From Chloroflexota bacterium (GTDB taxonomy: Bacteria > Chloroflexota > UBA6077 > FW602-bin22), in NCBI GenBank assembly GCA_004297775.1, contig SCUE01000007.1, forward strand, positions 186,001-250,000: a DNA stretch of 64,000 nt, read 5' to 3'. Made by a program: the position numbers and the translations under genes. Under the pieces are notes generated by a model. That model was not told the origin of the DNA. It ran no database searches and was given only the letters and a program-made list of their open reading frames with translations. Every line of letters begins with the position of its first letter. The first letter of the stretch is position 1. Shown here piece by piece: positions 16,547-26,337 of this stretch.

Positions 16547-18064
16547 ATGCCGCGTTTGACACGGCGCCAGGTCGTCACGGGTATGGTCGCGGCGCTTCTG
16601 GGTGGCCCCGTGGTCGTCGCGGCTGAAAGCGGTGTCGCGCCTCGAACCCGCGCCTGGACGTGGCGCGGCGGGCTATCGGTTCGGTCCGCGCTATCAGCTG
16701 ACGGCGGCCTTCGCGGGGCAACTATCCGAGTCCCGTTCCCGTTCAATGCCCTGGCGATCATCGCGGCGCAGCCTGATTCGCGCATCCGGGTCCGAACCAG
16801 CGCCGACACTCGGGTGTGGTCGGACTGGCAAACGATCGAAATCGGCGAAAGTCACGGGCGAAAGGGCGACGGGTCAGCCCCAGCTGCGCTTGCCATGGTC
16901 GAGACCGGCCAATACCTCGAGATCTCGGCCGACGAAGGCGTCGCCGAGTGCCAGATCGATGTCATCGACTCGGCGCCGAGCGTGCGCTCGTCTCAGTCGC
17001 TCCGGTCGCTTCAGGCCGGCGTCTCGATCGTCAGTCGGCAGGGGTGGTCCGCCGACGAGTCGTATCGGTACGACGAGCGTGGCGCTGAACTGTGGACGCC
17101 GCGCGTCTATACGCCACACAAAGTGGTCGTCCATCACACCGCGACCAGTAACACCGAATCGAACCCGGCCGCGACCGTGCGGGCGATTCACTATTACCAC
17201 GCCAGGACTCTTGGCTGGGGAGACATTGGCTACAACTACCTCGTCGACCGAAATGGCGTCGTCTACGAAGGTCGCTACGGCGGTCAAGGCGTCGAGGCCG
17301 GACACGCGCTCGGACACAACGGCGGCTCGATCGGGATCGCCTGCATCGGCACCTACTCCTCGGTCCAGATCAGTTCGGCCTGTCGATCGTCGCTCACCGC
17401 CCTGATCGCGGATCGCGCGCGAACAATCGATCCGATCGATTCGTCCTGGTTCGTCGACGGCGAAATGACCAACGTGATGGGCCATCGCGACGCCATGCAA
17501 TATCGCGCTGGCGGCGGAACGGCCTGTCCCGGCAACACGCTCTATGGACTCATGTCCACGATCCGAGAGGAGGTCGTCTCCACGATGGGAGGACGGCCGT
17601 CCGCGCGACTAACAATCGACAACCTTGCGATAAGCAGCAATGGATTCATCGACGGTGGCGTTGTCGGTATTGCGGTGACCGTGCGGAACACCGGAACCGC
17701 CACCGTCGCGACACAGGATCCGCGGGCCGCGCTGCAGTACGACGAGCGCGAGTCGGCCGATGGCCGGGGATTCGGCGGTCAATCGGGCACCTGGCGCGTC
17801 GCTCTTGATACGCGCGACGGCGCAGCCGGATTTCCGTTCCGCTGGGGTCTGCCCGACGCCCTTGCGCCCGGACAGAGCGCGACAGTTACCGGCGCGATCC
17901 AACTCTGGACTCCCGGCCGTCGCGACGTGAAGGCCCGCGTCGTCCGCGAAGGGCGCGGTGAGTACGTGGACAGCCCGACCGCGGTATCGCTGGTCGTCGT
18001 CGATCGAGCGTCGCTCGGCCACCGCGTCGTCGTGCCGGTGTCCCCGCGGAGGTCAGGCTCGTAG
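16547..18064 (+). CDS. Exported N-acetylmuramoyl-L-alanine amidase (PGRP/Amidase_2)
   Basis: A 505-residue cell-wall hydrolase. The N-terminus LTRRQVVTGMVAALLGG looks like a Tat signal with twin Arg. A beta-rich stretch precedes the PGRP/amidase_2 domain (about residues 185-330), with zinc ligands in VVVHHTATS (His196 region), NVMGHRDAM and TACPGN, and the motif GDIGYNYLVDRNGVVYEGR. The C-terminal 150 residues look like an Ig-like CARDB domain. It should cleave the sugar-peptide amide bond of peptidoglycan. Leaderless ATG 6 nt after TAGACT; the promoter holds a candidate operator. Confidence 0.9.
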   Translation: MPRLTRRQVVTGMVAALLGGPVVVAAESGVAPRTRAWTWRGGLSVRSALSADGGLRGATIRVPFPFNALAIIAAQPDSRIRVRTSADTRVWSDWQTIEIGESHGRKGDGSAPAALAMVETGQYLEISADEGVAECQIDVIDSAPSVRSSQSLRSLQAGVSIVSRQGWSADESYRYDERGAELWTPRVYTPHKVVVHHTATSNTESNPAATVRAIHYYHARTLGWGDIGYNYLVDRNGVVYEGRYGGQGVEAGHALGHNGGSIGIACIGTYSSVQISSACRSSLTALIADRARTIDPIDSSWFVDGEMTNVMGHRDAMQYRAGGGTACPGNTLYGLMSTIREEVVSTMGGRPSARLTIDNLAISSNGFIDGGVVGIAVTVRNTGTATVATQDPRAALQYDERESADGRGFGGQSGTWRVALDTRDGAAGFPFRWGLPDALAPGQSATVTGAIQLWTPGRRDVKARVVREGRGEYVDSPTAVSLVVVDRASLGHRVVVPVSPRRSGS

Positions 18065-18090
18065 GCAGCGCTCGCGGTCGGTCATCGCGG

Positions 18091-18096
18091 TACAGT
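18091..18096 (+). promoter_or_regulatory. -10 box of a leaderless promoter (VanW gene)
   Basis: TACAGT ends 6 nt before the GTG at 18103, with no ribosome binding site between. Confidence 0.5.
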
Positions 18097-18102
18097 GGGC
18101 GC

Positions 18103-19872
18103 GTGACAGATTGCGGTCCGGTGCGCCAACGGATCCTGCCGATCGCCGGCATCTCGCTTGTAACGGGGTTGCTTTCACTCGGTGCCTTCAGGTCGACCTT
18201 CTCGACTCCGGCGGACCGCCTCCGCGAAGACGTGAAGGTCGCGAGCGTCGATGTTGGTGGTGCGACGCGCGGCGAGGCCAAAACGAGGCTCGGAAGGCGT
18301 CTGCGCGACTACCGGAACGCCACGATCGTCGTCGCGACTCCCGATGGACTCGAATCGCACCCGGTCACGGCGTTGGGCTTCCGCGAGGATCCGGCTCCGA
18401 CGATGGCGATGCTCGATTCCGTCGCATGGCCAACGCGCCGTGAGATGCTCCTAACGTCCTGGCTGGCACTCGAGCGCGCGCCGGTTCGCGTCGCCCCGGT
18501 CGTCTCGATCGATCAGGATCGTCTGCGGGCGTGGATAACTGAAGTAAGCCGCCGATTCGATCGCGCGCCATCACACGCGTCCCTAAGCATCACGCCGGAC
18601 GGCACGATCGTCGAGACCGCGGCACGGACCGGCCGGGCGATCGACCGCGAGGAGACGGCGCGCCGAACGCGCGACGTTTTCCAAAGCCTTGGGACAAGAC
18701 TCGATCTTCCAGCCAACGGGGTCGACGCGCCCGCGGTCGCGATCGCGGAGGCGCGCCAGCAGGCGCAATCCTTCCTCACCACCACGATTGTGGCGCGCGC
18801 TGGGGACGCGCGATGGACGCTCGCAAAGGCCGAACTCGCCCGGTGGGTCGTCTTCGACACGACCGACCGGCGCGCGACGTTCGCCGTTCACCCGACGCGA
18901 CCGCGCGGATGGCTCGCCGATCGTGCCGGTGAGATCGCGCGGTCGCCGCGATCGGCGCGATTGGGCGTCCGCGGCGGCAAAGTGACCGTCGTTGAGCCGT
19001 CGGAGAACGGCGCGCGGTTCGACGTGGAAGCGGCTCTGCCGGTTCTTCTCTCGGGGTTGGCGCGCGGAGTTGGCACGATCGATCTGCCTGTACAGCGTCT
19101 TGCGCCGACCTTTTCGACCGATCAGGCGGCCGCTCTTCGATTCCCGGATACGATCACCGAAGCGACGACCGGCTACGCCGGGAGTATCGCCGAACGAGCG
19201 CACAACATCGAACTCGCCACCTCGCGCCTCGACGGAACGCTGATCCGTCCCGGCGAATCGTTTTCATTCAACGCGGCGGTTGGCCGCACGCGCGTGCGCG
19301 ATGGCTATCGGATCGCTTACGGCATCGTGTCCGGAACTGCCGGGGCGCAGACGGTTCCCGCCGCCGCCGGTGGGATCTGCCAGGTGGCCACGACGATTTT
19401 CCACGCCGCGTTCTGGGCCGGCCTCCCGATCGAGGAGCGCCACCCGCACTCATACTGGATTCCGCGGTACGGGCAGCCACCGCGCGGTCTGACGGGATTG
19501 GACGCGGCCGTGGACGAAGACGCCGGGCTGGATCTCGCCTTCCGTAATACCACCGAACACGCCATCCTCGTCCACGCGACCACCGATGGCGACCGCGTGA
19601 GATTCGCACTGCTCGGCACCCGGCCCAATTGGCAGGTCACGGTGCAGAGGCCGCGCATCACGGGCACGACGCGAGCGGACCCAACCGTGATTCGGCAGGC
19701 GGATTCGACCATGGCGGCCGGTCGTGTGCTTCAGGTCGAGGAGGCGCGCGACGGTTTCGACGTATCGATTCAGCGCGTAGTCTCACGTGACGGCCAACCG
19801 GTTCGTCGGGATACCGTGGGTTCCCGCTACGCGCCGTCGCACAATGTTCTCCTCATCGGCACGCGGAGTTAG
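18103..19872 (+). CDS. VanW-family envelope protein with peptidoglycan-binding-like domain
   Basis: A 589-residue protein. An N-terminal membrane segment (about residues 12-30) is followed by a YoaR-type peptidoglycan-binding-like region, with VASVDVGGATRGEAKTRL as its start. The VanW domain spans about residues 350-510: PGESFSFNAAVGRTRVRDGY, AAGGICQVATTIFHAAFWAG and IEERHPHSYW. VanW is named after glycopeptide-resistance clusters, but such genes are widespread and their reaction is unknown. No vanHAX genes are present, so resistance should not be inferred. It follows the amidase in the same direction with its own leaderless start. Confidence 0.88.
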   Translation: MTDCGPVRQRILPIAGISLVTGLLSLGAFRSTFSTPADRLREDVKVASVDVGGATRGEAKTRLGRRLRDYRNATIVVATPDGLESHPVTALGFREDPAPTMAMLDSVAWPTRREMLLTSWLALERAPVRVAPVVSIDQDRLRAWITEVSRRFDRAPSHASLSITPDGTIVETAARTGRAIDREETARRTRDVFQSLGTRLDLPANGVDAPAVAIAEARQQAQSFLTTTIVARAGDARWTLAKAELARWVVFDTTDRRATFAVHPTRPRGWLADRAGEIARSPRSARLGVRGGKVTVVEPSENGARFDVEAALPVLLSGLARGVGTIDLPVQRLAPTFSTDQAAALRFPDTITEATTGYAGSIAERAHNIELATSRLDGTLIRPGESFSFNAAVGRTRVRDGYRIAYGIVSGTAGAQTVPAAAGGICQVATTIFHAAFWAGLPIEERHPHSYWIPRYGQPPRGLTGLDAAVDEDAGLDLAFRNTTEHAILVHATTDGDRVRFALLGTRPNWQVTVQRPRITGTTRADPTVIRQADSTMAAGRVLQVEEARDGFDVSIQRVVSRDGQPVRRDTVGSRYAPSHNVLLIGTRS

Positions 19873-21865
19873 CCCGATCGCGACTCCGATCCGCGGATTC
19901 CCGAACGATCGCTACACACCTTACGGCTACCTCGGCACACCAGCGCACGGCTGGCGCCTCACTCGCATCGGCGTCGCACGCGTCGAGGGCGCGATTCGTT
20001 GTACGTGGTACTTCCCCGCGTATCCCGGACCGTACGGCGGTGCCTGGATCTGGCAGGCAACGCTGTCGATCGATCTCGGCGCCCCGTCGGAGACCGGCGA
20101 CGCGTTCATCGTCGATCTGCACACATCTGAGCGATTCCGCTTTCGTCGCGGCGCCGCGACGATCGACCTGTTCGTCGAGGACGCCTCAATCGTCGCACGC
20201 GCACATGCCGGGGCGGACGACGCAGTCGGCGCGACCGCGACCTATCGGCGGCAGCTCGGTCGATCTGGAGATTGGGACTTCGGCCTGTACACCCGCCAGG
20301 TATCGCCGCGGGCAGCGTGCCTCGGCGCGTACGCCGAGGGAGCCGTGTTCTGCCTGATGACCGACGCGGATGACGCGACATGGACGCTCCCTCCGACCGA
20401 CGATGCATGGCCCGATCGCGCGCAACCGGTCGAGAAGTCAATCGGGTTGCGCGGCGGCGATTGTCGCGGTGGTGATCGCTGTATCGTGTTGGCCCGCGGT
20501 GAATCCGCATCCGAGGCCGAGGCACAGGCGCGAACGCGAATCGAACGCGGCGCCACCGACCTCCGCCGTCGTTCCGGCCGAGACTCGTCGTTCTGGCGCG
20601 ACGCACCCCGCCTCGAAGGCGACTGGCCGGACCACTGGCGCCGCGGATTTGTGTACGACCTTGAGACGGCGCGCGCGCTGGTACGCTCGCCGAGCGGCAT
20701 TTTCCGGACGCGCTGGGATGGCATGCAGATTCAGGTTCCGCGCTTCGTCTTTGCGGAGACGGCGATCGACATGGCGATCCTCAGTCTGGCCGATCCGGCA
20801 ACCGCGCGCGAAGTGATCGAAGGGTCTCTGCGCGACGCGCCGGCGCCGAATCTCCCGTGTATCCGTGAGGATGGTTCGACGAACATGGTCACCTCGGACG
20901 GTCGGGCCCGGGGCACCGGTCCGAACTGGGGCTGGCCGCTCTGGTGCATCGACCAGATCTATCGGCGTGCGCCCGATCGGGCCTGGCTCGGCCGGGTCTT
21001 GCCCAATGTCGAACGGTACCTCGATTGGTGGTTCGTTGAGCAGACGACCAGGGATGGTCGCCCGTTCTTCTCCAGCGGATGGGAGAGCGGCCAGGATGGT
21101 TCGGCAAGATTCAACGCCGAGTCTGGCGGCGGCCACATCGAGTCGATCGAGCCGGTCGATCTCGCCGCCGGGCTGGCGATGGGCGCCGATCAGATCGCGC
21201 GCTGGCGCCAACGACTCGGACTCCCGCCCGGTCTCTGGCCAACCCGACACGATCGGATGAAAGAGCGGCTGACCGGTCTGTGGCGCGAGGGATGGTTCCA
21301 CGATGCGCAAGACGGGCAGCCAACCACCATTCGCGACCCAATGCATCTGTCGGCCGCGTTGGCGCTCGATCTCACCGAAAACCAACGTTCCGCGCTCGCC
21401 AACGGCCTGCGCGCACTACCTGGGCACGCTGGCTATTCAGCGCTCGAATGGCCGCCGGTCGCGCTGACGATTCTCGAGAGCGCACTGGCGCTTGGTGACG
21501 CGGAGTGGGCCAGTGACGCGGCCTACCATCTGGTCGATCGCGTCTGGCGCGCGATTGACGCGCCGACCTACGACGGATCGGGACCGCTACCCGGCATCGC
21601 CCACGAACACTGGCCGGAATCGGGCGAGTGGCACACCGAGGGATACGGCTGGGGCGCGGCGACAGCACTCTTCTTCACGCGCTACATCGCCGGAGTGCGC
21701 TTCACCGCCGAGACCGGAAACGTGACGATCGCTCCGGCGCTCCCGCGACCGCTTCGCCAGCCTGGCCAGACGTATCGGATCGCGAATCTGCGACTCGCTG
21801 AGCGCGCGGTCGACGTGACCTATGCGGTCGGCTCAGACGGCGACGTCGCAGTGACGATCGACTGA
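19844..21865 (+). CDS. Six-hairpin glycoside hydrolase (clan GH-G, trehalase/GH63-like)
   Basis: A 673-residue cytoplasmic-looking protein. The N-terminal 200 residues are beta-rich. The C-terminal (alpha/alpha)6 barrel has [15 protein letters not shown], which resembles the GH37/GH63 ESGWDxS signature whose Asp is the acid. [25 protein letters not shown] and [15 protein letters not shown] are also barrel motifs. Trehalase, glucosidase or mannosylglycerate hydrolase activity are all possible. The ATG at 19844 overlaps the VanW gene by 29 bp and no ribosome binding site is seen, so the start is uncertain. Its 3' end overlaps queF by 46 bp on the opposite strand. Confidence 0.72.
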   Translation: MFSSSARGVSPIATPIRGFPNDRYTPYGYLGTPAHGWRLTRIGVARVEGAIRCTWYFPAYPGPYGGAWIWQATLSIDLGAPSETGDAFIVDLHTSERFRFRRGAATIDLFVEDASIVARAHAGADDAVGATATYRRQLGRSGDWDFGLYTRQVSPRAACLGAYAEGAVFCLMTDADDATWTLPPTDDAWPDRAQPVEKSIGLRGGDCRGGDRCIVLARGESASEAEAQARTRIERGATDLRRRSGRDSSFWRDAPRLEGDWPDHWRRGFVYDLETARALVRSPSGIFRTRWDGMQIQVPRFVFAETAIDMAILSLADPATAREVIEGSLRDAPAPNLPCIREDGSTNMVTSDGRARGTGPNWGWPLWCIDQIYRRAPDRAWLGRVLPNVERYLDWWFVEQTTRDGRPFFSSGWESGQDGSARFNAESGGGHIESIEPVDLAAGLAMGADQIARWRQRLGLPPGLWPTRHDRMKERLTGLWREGWFHDAQDGQPTTIRDPMHLSAALALDLTENQRSALANGLRALPGHAGYSALEWPPVALTILESALALGDAEWASDAAYHLVDRVWRAIDAPTYDGSGPLPGIAHEHWPESGEWHTEGYGWGAATALFFTRYIAGVRFTAETGNVTIAPALPRPLRQPGQTYRIANLRLAERAVDVTYAVGSDGDVAVTID

Positions 21866-22281
21866 ATCGCCGACGGCAAGACGTAACCGTCGGCCGCCTG
21901 CACGACCGTGATCACAGTCCTGATATTGCCTCGGACCGTGAAATCGCCGACGACTTCAATCCAGCGCGGCGCGACACACGCAACCAGATCATCGCAAATC
22001 TGGTTGATCGCCGCTTCGTGGAAGACATGCTCGTTGCGGTACTTGTTTATGTAGAGCTTGAGCGACTTCAACTCGACGATCGAAGCCTCCGGTACGTATC
22101 GGAGGTGAATCGTCGCGAAATCGGGGAACCCGGACCGCGGGCAGAGGCACGTGAACTCGGGCGCGACGCACGAGATCAGGTAATCCCGCTTCGGCGCCGG
22201 ATTCGGTACCGCCTCCAGGACGGACGATTCGATCATCGCCGTGCCGTACAGGGTTGGTCGCTTAGCCGCGCGTGGGCTCAT
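21820..22281 (-). CDS. queF: 7-cyano-7-deazaguanine (preQ0) reductase
   Basis: A 153-residue type-I QueF that reduces preQ0 to preQ1 with NADPH in queuosine biosynthesis. The active-site Cys47 is in [14 protein letters not shown], with Asp54 in the same motif. [20 protein letters not shown] is the family NADPH/substrate signature. The ATG at 22281 overlaps the end of the upstream gene by 20 bp and gives the standard length. No queC, queD, queE or tgt is in the window. The convergent 46-bp overlap with the glycosidase leaves no room for a terminator. Confidence 0.92.
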   Translation of the reverse strand: MSPRAAKRPTLYGTAMIESSVLEAVPNPAPKRDYLISCVAPEFTCLCPRSGFPDFATIHLRYVPEASIVELKSLKLYINKYRNEHVFHEAAINQICDDLVACVAPRWIEVVGDFTVRGNIRTVITVVQAADGYVLPSAIQSIVTATSPSEPTA

Positions 22282-22771
22282 CGAATAGCTCCTCGTAGAA
22301 GCGCCGAACATACGGCGGCAGCTTCCCAATGTCACCCATCACGGCACTGGCCAGACCGGCGTAGCACTCCCAATCGTTGCCCTGGCCGACGAGTTGGCCC
22401 ATCCACCAACCGGTCGGGCTGTTGTCGTCCCGTTGCGAAGGGATTCCGTACACATAGTAGCCAGCAATCTCGCGCGCCCGCGCGTAGCGCGAATCGGACT
22501 CCTCGGACAGTTTCATCGTCGCGACAATCATCTCAGCCGCGTTCTGGCCCTCCAGTCGTCGCGGGTGCCACCAGGCGTGCGCGATCTCATGGATGGCAGC
22601 CTCGGCCTGGGTCGTAAAGAGATCGACCAGCTTGCGGTCCGGCCACCAGAAGCCGCCACCGGTCGCCGATCGCGGATCGCGCACGTCGACGCGCATTCCC
22701 CATGCGTGAAGCCAGGCGATCGCCGCCGGCCGAAACGGCAATTCAGGCAGAGCGTCGTGGACCCGGATCAC
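22262..22771 (-). CDS. HExxH zinc-peptidase-like protein
   Basis: A 169-residue protein with [12 protein letters not shown], a full HExxH zinc motif (about residues 60-70). A downstream Glu cannot be assigned with certainty. [13 protein letters not shown] at the end and [14 protein letters not shown] are unfamiliar. It has no signal peptide, so it would act in the cytoplasm. The GTG start is set by a perfect TATAAT 7 nt upstream, although the frame is open further. It overlaps queF by 20 bp, which suggests cotranscription. I do not recognise the family; a minimal metallopeptidase is the best reading. Confidence 0.72.
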   Translation of the reverse strand: MIRVHDALPELPFRPAAIAWLHAWGMRVDVRDPRSATGGGFWWPDRKLVDLFTTQAEAAIHEIAHAWWHPRRLEGQNAAEMIVATMKLSEESDSRYARAREIAGYYVYGIPSQRDDNSPTGWWMGQLVGQGNDWECYAGLASAVMGDIGKLPPYVRRFYEELFDEPTRG

Positions 22772-22778
22772 GGGCGCG

Positions 22779-22784
22779 ATTATA
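22779..22784 (-). promoter_or_regulatory. -10 box of a leaderless promoter (HExxH-queF)
   Basis: A perfect TATAAT on the minus strand lies 7 nt before the GTG at 22771. It is one of the clearest leaderless starts in the window. Confidence 0.65.
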
Positions 22785-22798
22785 GGTTTGGCCCGTGA

Positions 22799-22820
22799 TA
22801 GGATCGGCCGCCCTCGGAGG
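22799..22820 (+). promoter_or_regulatory. -10 box and ribosome binding site of the DUF4432 gene
   Basis: TAGGAT (22799-22804) is followed by GGAGG (22816-22820) 6 nt before the ATG at 22827. This is a short-leader promoter divergent from the TATAAT at 22784. Confidence 0.45.
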
Positions 22821-22826
22821 TGAGAG

Positions 22827-23882
22827 ATGGCGTACCTGTACGGCCGGAACTGGACGCGTCGCGATCTGCTGCGGCGTATCGGCGACATCGGCCAGCTCGG
22901 CGGCGCGCGCCCGATCCGGCTCGAAAGTGGACCGGAGGACGGTGTATCCGCGGTCCAGTTTCGGACCGGAGGCGGACTGTCGTTCACGGTCCTGCCCGGC
23001 CGCGGCATGGACATTGGCCTGGCCGACTTTCGCGGCGCGCCGCTCAACTGGATGTCGGCGACCGGCGAACAGCACGCCGCGTTCTACGAGCCGTCCTGGT
23101 TGCGCGGCTTCTACGGCGGACTGATGGTCACCTGCGGACTCTCGACGGCTGGCTGGGCCGGGCCGGACGAGGGACAGGAGCTGCCACTCCACGGCCGTGC
23201 ATCGTATCTCCCAGCCCGGAACGTCCAGGTCGATGGCGAATGGCAGGGCGATGACTACGTGATGTGGGCGCGCGGCCGCGTGCGCGAAACGGTCCCGTAC
23301 GGCGAGAACATCCAACTGACGCGGAAGGTATGGGCGCGGCTCGGCGAGAACCGGCTATTCATCGAGGATCTGGTGGAGAACCTGGGCCACGACTCCGTCC
23401 CACACATGATCGCCTACCACATCAATCCAGGCTTCCCGGTTCTGGACGGCGGAAGCGAACTGCTCTTCTCACCACGCGAGGTCACGCCGATCAACGACGG
23501 ATCCAGCGGCGGATTGGCCGCGCACGCTCGCTTCGACGGCCCGATCGATGGATGGCAGGCGCAGGTGTTCCACCATCGGCCGCGACCGGACAGCGACGGG
23601 CTCGCGCACACGGCGCTCGTGAATCGGCGCGTCGGCCTCGGTCTCTATGTGCGTCAGCGCCCTTCGGAGCTTGGCTGGATGTGGCAGTGGAAACAGACCG
23701 GTCCCGGCCTGTACGTCGTCGGCATGGAGCCGGCGAACTGTCAGGGATTGGGCCGCGGGCACGAGCGGGCGCACGGCGCACTGCGCTTCCTGGCGCCGGG
23801 CGCAAGCCAGGAATACCACCTCGAAATTGGCGTGCTCGACGGCGCGGACGCGATCGCCGAATTCGAACGGCATACGGGCTAG
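22827..23882 (+). CDS. DUF4432 family protein (aldose-1-epimerase-like)
   Basis: A 351-residue beta-sandwich protein of the galactose mutarotase superfamily. LPGRGMDIGLADFRGAPLNW, LPLHGRASYLPA and MIAYHINPGFPVLDGG are DUF4432 hallmarks; the His in the last two are the expected catalytic/base residues. It probably acts on a monosaccharide or sugar acid in the cytoplasm. GGAGG precedes the ATG. It is followed at 26 bp by a mannonate-dehydratase-like enolase and then an Ldh2 dehydrogenase, which suggests a short sugar-acid pathway. Confidence 0.88.
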   Translation: MAYLYGRNWTRRDLLRRIGDIGQLGGARPIRLESGPEDGVSAVQFRTGGGLSFTVLPGRGMDIGLADFRGAPLNWMSATGEQHAAFYEPSWLRGFYGGLMVTCGLSTAGWAGPDEGQELPLHGRASYLPARNVQVDGEWQGDDYVMWARGRVRETVPYGENIQLTRKVWARLGENRLFIEDLVENLGHDSVPHMIAYHINPGFPVLDGGSELLFSPREVTPINDGSSGGLAAHARFDGPIDGWQAQVFHHRPRPDSDGLAHTALVNRRVGLGLYVRQRPSELGWMWQWKQTGPGLYVVGMEPANCQGLGRGHERAHGALRFLAPGASQEYHLEIGVLDGADAIAEFERHTG

Positions 23883-23908
23883 ACTGCCGCGACTCTCTGG
23901 AGGTACCC

Positions 23909-25108
23909 ATGGCTCTCACCATCACCAACGTCAAGGTCGTCCGCACCGCGCCCCAAGGCAATCAGCAGCTCGTCGTCGTCAAGATCGAGACCAGCGATCC
24001 CGGCCTGTATGGCTGGGGCTGCGCCACGTTCACGCAGCGCGCCGCGACCGTCGTCACGGCGATCGAGGAGTTCGTGAAGCCATTCGTGATCGGCTGGGAT
24101 CCCCAACGCATCGAGGACATCTACCAGGCGGCACTGACCAGTTCGTACTGGCACAGCGGCCCGGTTCTCAACAACGCCCTGTCCGGCATCGACGAGGCCC
24201 TCTGGGATATTAAGGGCAAGCTGGCGAACATGCCGGTCTACCAACTCTTCGGTGGCAAGGCGCGCGAGGCCGTTGACCTCTACACCCACGCATCTGGCGA
24301 GACGTTCGAGCAGGTTGCAGACAACATCCGGGCGCTGACGGAGCGTGGCTTCCGCCATGTTCGCGCCCAGGTCGCCGTTCCCGGCTACGCGACCTACGGA
24401 TCGCGCGCGGCCGGCAACGCCCGCAGTTGGGAGCCGGCGCCATACGTCCGCATCGTGCCGAAGCTGTTCGAGTATCTGCGGACCCATCTGCCCGAAGACA
24501 TCGAGCTTCTGCACGATATCCACCAGCGCATCCCGCCGATCATGGCCATCGGTCTGGCGAAGGAGTTGGAGAAGTACCGACTGTTCTTTCTGGAGGATCC
24601 GTTCGCGCCGGAGGACAACGAGTACTTCCACATACTCCGGTCACAAACCGCGATCCCGATTGCGATGGGCGAGCTGTTCGTCAATCCGGCCGAGTACGTG
24701 CCGTTGGTCAAGGATCGCCTGATCGACTTCATGCGCGTCCACATCTCGGACATCGGCGGCCTGAGCATCGCCCGCAAGCTCGCCGCGTACTGCGAGTTCT
24801 TCGGCGTGCGAACCGCCTGGCACGGTCCGGCCGACGTGTCTCCGATCGGGCACGCCGCGAATCTGCACCTTGATCTCGCCGTACATAACTTCGGAATTCA
24901 GGAATGCACCATCTTCAACGACGCGAACCGGGAAGTCTTCCCCGGCACGCCGGAGATCCGGGACGGTTATCTCTGGGCGAATGATCAACCGGGGCTCGGC
25001 ATCGACGTCGACGAAGAGAAGGCCAAGAAGTACCCGTGGCCAGACCAGCCGTTGCGTGGCGGATGGGCGCCGTTGCGTCGCGCCGACGGGACGATCAACC
25101 GCCAGTAG
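23909..25108 (+). CDS. Mandelate racemase/enolase superfamily dehydratase (ManD/RspA-like)
   Basis: A 399-residue enolase-superfamily enzyme with the mannonate/gluconate dehydratase pattern. Metal ligands lie in LLHDIHQRIPP, FLEDPFAPEDN and AMGELFVNP, and the base region in RTAWHGPADVSPIGHAAN. The N-terminal capping domain starts ITNVKVVRTAPQGNQQLVVV. It should dehydrate a C6 sugar acid to a 2-keto-3-deoxy acid; the exact substrate cannot be read. TCTGGAGG precedes the ATG. A TAGACT overlaps the stop of the upstream gene and could give extra transcription. Confidence 0.88.
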   Translation: MALTITNVKVVRTAPQGNQQLVVVKIETSDPGLYGWGCATFTQRAATVVTAIEEFVKPFVIGWDPQRIEDIYQAALTSSYWHSGPVLNNALSGIDEALWDIKGKLANMPVYQLFGGKAREAVDLYTHASGETFEQVADNIRALTERGFRHVRAQVAVPGYATYGSRAAGNARSWEPAPYVRIVPKLFEYLRTHLPEDIELLHDIHQRIPPIMAIGLAKELEKYRLFFLEDPFAPEDNEYFHILRSQTAIPIAMGELFVNPAEYVPLVKDRLIDFMRVHISDIGGLSIARKLAAYCEFFGVRTAWHGPADVSPIGHAANLHLDLAVHNFGIQECTIFNDANREVFPGTPEIRDGYLWANDQPGLGIDVDEEKAKKYPWPDQPLRGGWAPLRRADGTINRQ

Positions 25109-25136
25109 TCGTCGAGAATGTCGTGGGGGTAGCTCT

Positions 25137-26204
25137 GTGACCGTTGTACGAGATGTCTTCGTCGCTCCGGACCGCCTCCACGAGTTCGTGGCATCGGCCA
25201 CGATGGCGCTCGGACTGTCGGCGGCCGATGCCGCGATCGTCGCGGCATCGCTGGTCGAGGCCGATTTACGCGGTGTTCACACCCACGGAGTCGCCGCGCT
25301 ACCCGGCTATGCCCGACGCTTGCGTGGAGGTGGCGTGAACCCGCGCCCGCGGATCGCTGTCGCGGTCGAAAGCGCGGCGACGGCAGTCATCGACGGAGAC
25401 AACGGCCTCGGCCAGGTGGTCGGCCGCTTCGCGATGGATCAAGCCATCGCGCGAGCGCGCGAGTATGGGATCGGTAGCGTGACCGCGAGGAATTCGAGTC
25501 ATTTCGGCGCGGCGGCTCACTATGCGTCGATGGCCCTGGCGCACGATATGATCGGCTTCGCGTCGACGAGCGCCGGGAATCGGATCGCGCCAATCGGCGG
25601 AAAGACGGCGGTCGTCGGCAACAACCCGGTCGCCTGGGCGATACCCTCCGGACTGGAGCGCCCGATCGTCCTCGACATGGCCCAGAGCGTCGTCGCGGCC
25701 GGGAAACTCGGATTCGCCGCCCGCCGGGGCGAACGCATTCCGATCGGCTGGGCGCTCGATCGTGATGGCAAGCCGACCGACGATCCGGTCGCCGGCGCGG
25801 CCGGATTGCTCGTGCCAATCGGCGGTCCGAAGGGCTTCGGATCGGCCCTCGTGGTCGATATTCTCTGCGGCGCTCTGTCAGGCGCTGCGATCGGGCGCGA
25901 ACTGGCGAGCCCGCATCAGCCAGACGCGCCAAGCCGTCTGGGACATTTCTTCATAGCGATCGACGTCGCGCGCTTCGTGCCGATCGATGACTTCAAGCGC
26001 CGAGTCGACCGCATGGTCCGTGACATCCACGAGTCGGAACCGACCGAGCCGGGCACGCCGCTCTACCTTCCGGGCGAGATCGAGTGGCGGCTGCGAGAGG
26101 AACGAGCGCGGCGCGGTATACCGCTCCTCGAATCGGTCGTCGCCGACCTACGCGGTCTGGCTGACGAACTCGGACTCGACGCGGCCGGCCTGCTCGGCGT
26201 CTGA
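25137..26204 (+). CDS. Malate/L-lactate (Ldh2) family dehydrogenase
   Basis: A 355-residue NAD(P)-dependent 2-hydroxyacid dehydrogenase of the Ldh2/YlbC family. GVHTHGVAALPGYARRL carries the conserved His-Gly near residue 47, NSSHFGAAAHYASMA the second His, and GGKTAVVGNNPVAWAIP with PIGGPKGFGSALVVDIL the cofactor loops. The GTG at 25137 follows a G-rich GTGGGGG. It is the third gene of the sugar-acid run. A second Ldh2 is at 39607. Its last 57 bases overlap an opposing mini-gene. Confidence 0.9.
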   Translation: MTVVRDVFVAPDRLHEFVASATMALGLSAADAAIVAASLVEADLRGVHTHGVAALPGYARRLRGGGVNPRPRIAVAVESAATAVIDGDNGLGQVVGRFAMDQAIARAREYGIGSVTARNSSHFGAAAHYASMALAHDMIGFASTSAGNRIAPIGGKTAVVGNNPVAWAIPSGLERPIVLDMAQSVVAAGKLGFAARRGERIPIGWALDRDGKPTDDPVAGAAGLLVPIGGPKGFGSALVVDILCGALSGAAIGRELASPHQPDAPSRLGHFFIAIDVARFVPIDDFKRRVDRMVRDIHESEPTEPGTPLYLPGEIEWRLREERARRGIPLLESVVADLRGLADELGLDAAGLLGV

Positions 26205-26330
26205 CCGACGCTGCCATTCCCAGCCTTCGAGCGACTCAGCCTGCCGCTGATCGCTTCGCCACCAGTAGTAGGTGACGAGAGCGACGCCAACGAACCCGCC
26301 GATCGCCAAACCGGCGATGAATCTGGTCAA
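26148..26330 (-). CDS. Mini membrane protein B
   Basis: A 60-residue protein with one N-terminal membrane segment (FIAGLAIGGFVGVALVTYYW) and a charged tail. It starts at TTG 26330, seven bases after the stop of the mini-gene at 26338. The segment resembles that of the upstream protein in position and Gly pattern, so the two may be tandem duplicates. It overlaps the end of the Ldh2 gene on the other strand by 57 bp. The TTG start and the overlap lower confidence. Function unknown. Confidence 0.45.
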   Translation of the reverse strand: MTRFIAGLAIGGFVGVALVTYYWWRSDQRQAESLEGWEWQRRSDAEQAGRVESEFVSQTA

Positions 26331-26337
26331 CGGCGCG

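Noticed and set aside
18103-19872. VanW as a sign of vancomycin resistance
   Set aside because: No vanH, vanA, vanX or regulatory genes are present, and VanW proteins are common in cell-wall contexts.
20438-21385. 315-codon open frame opposite the six-hairpin glycosidase
   Set aside because: It shows no domain pattern and mirrors the coding bias of the glycosidase.
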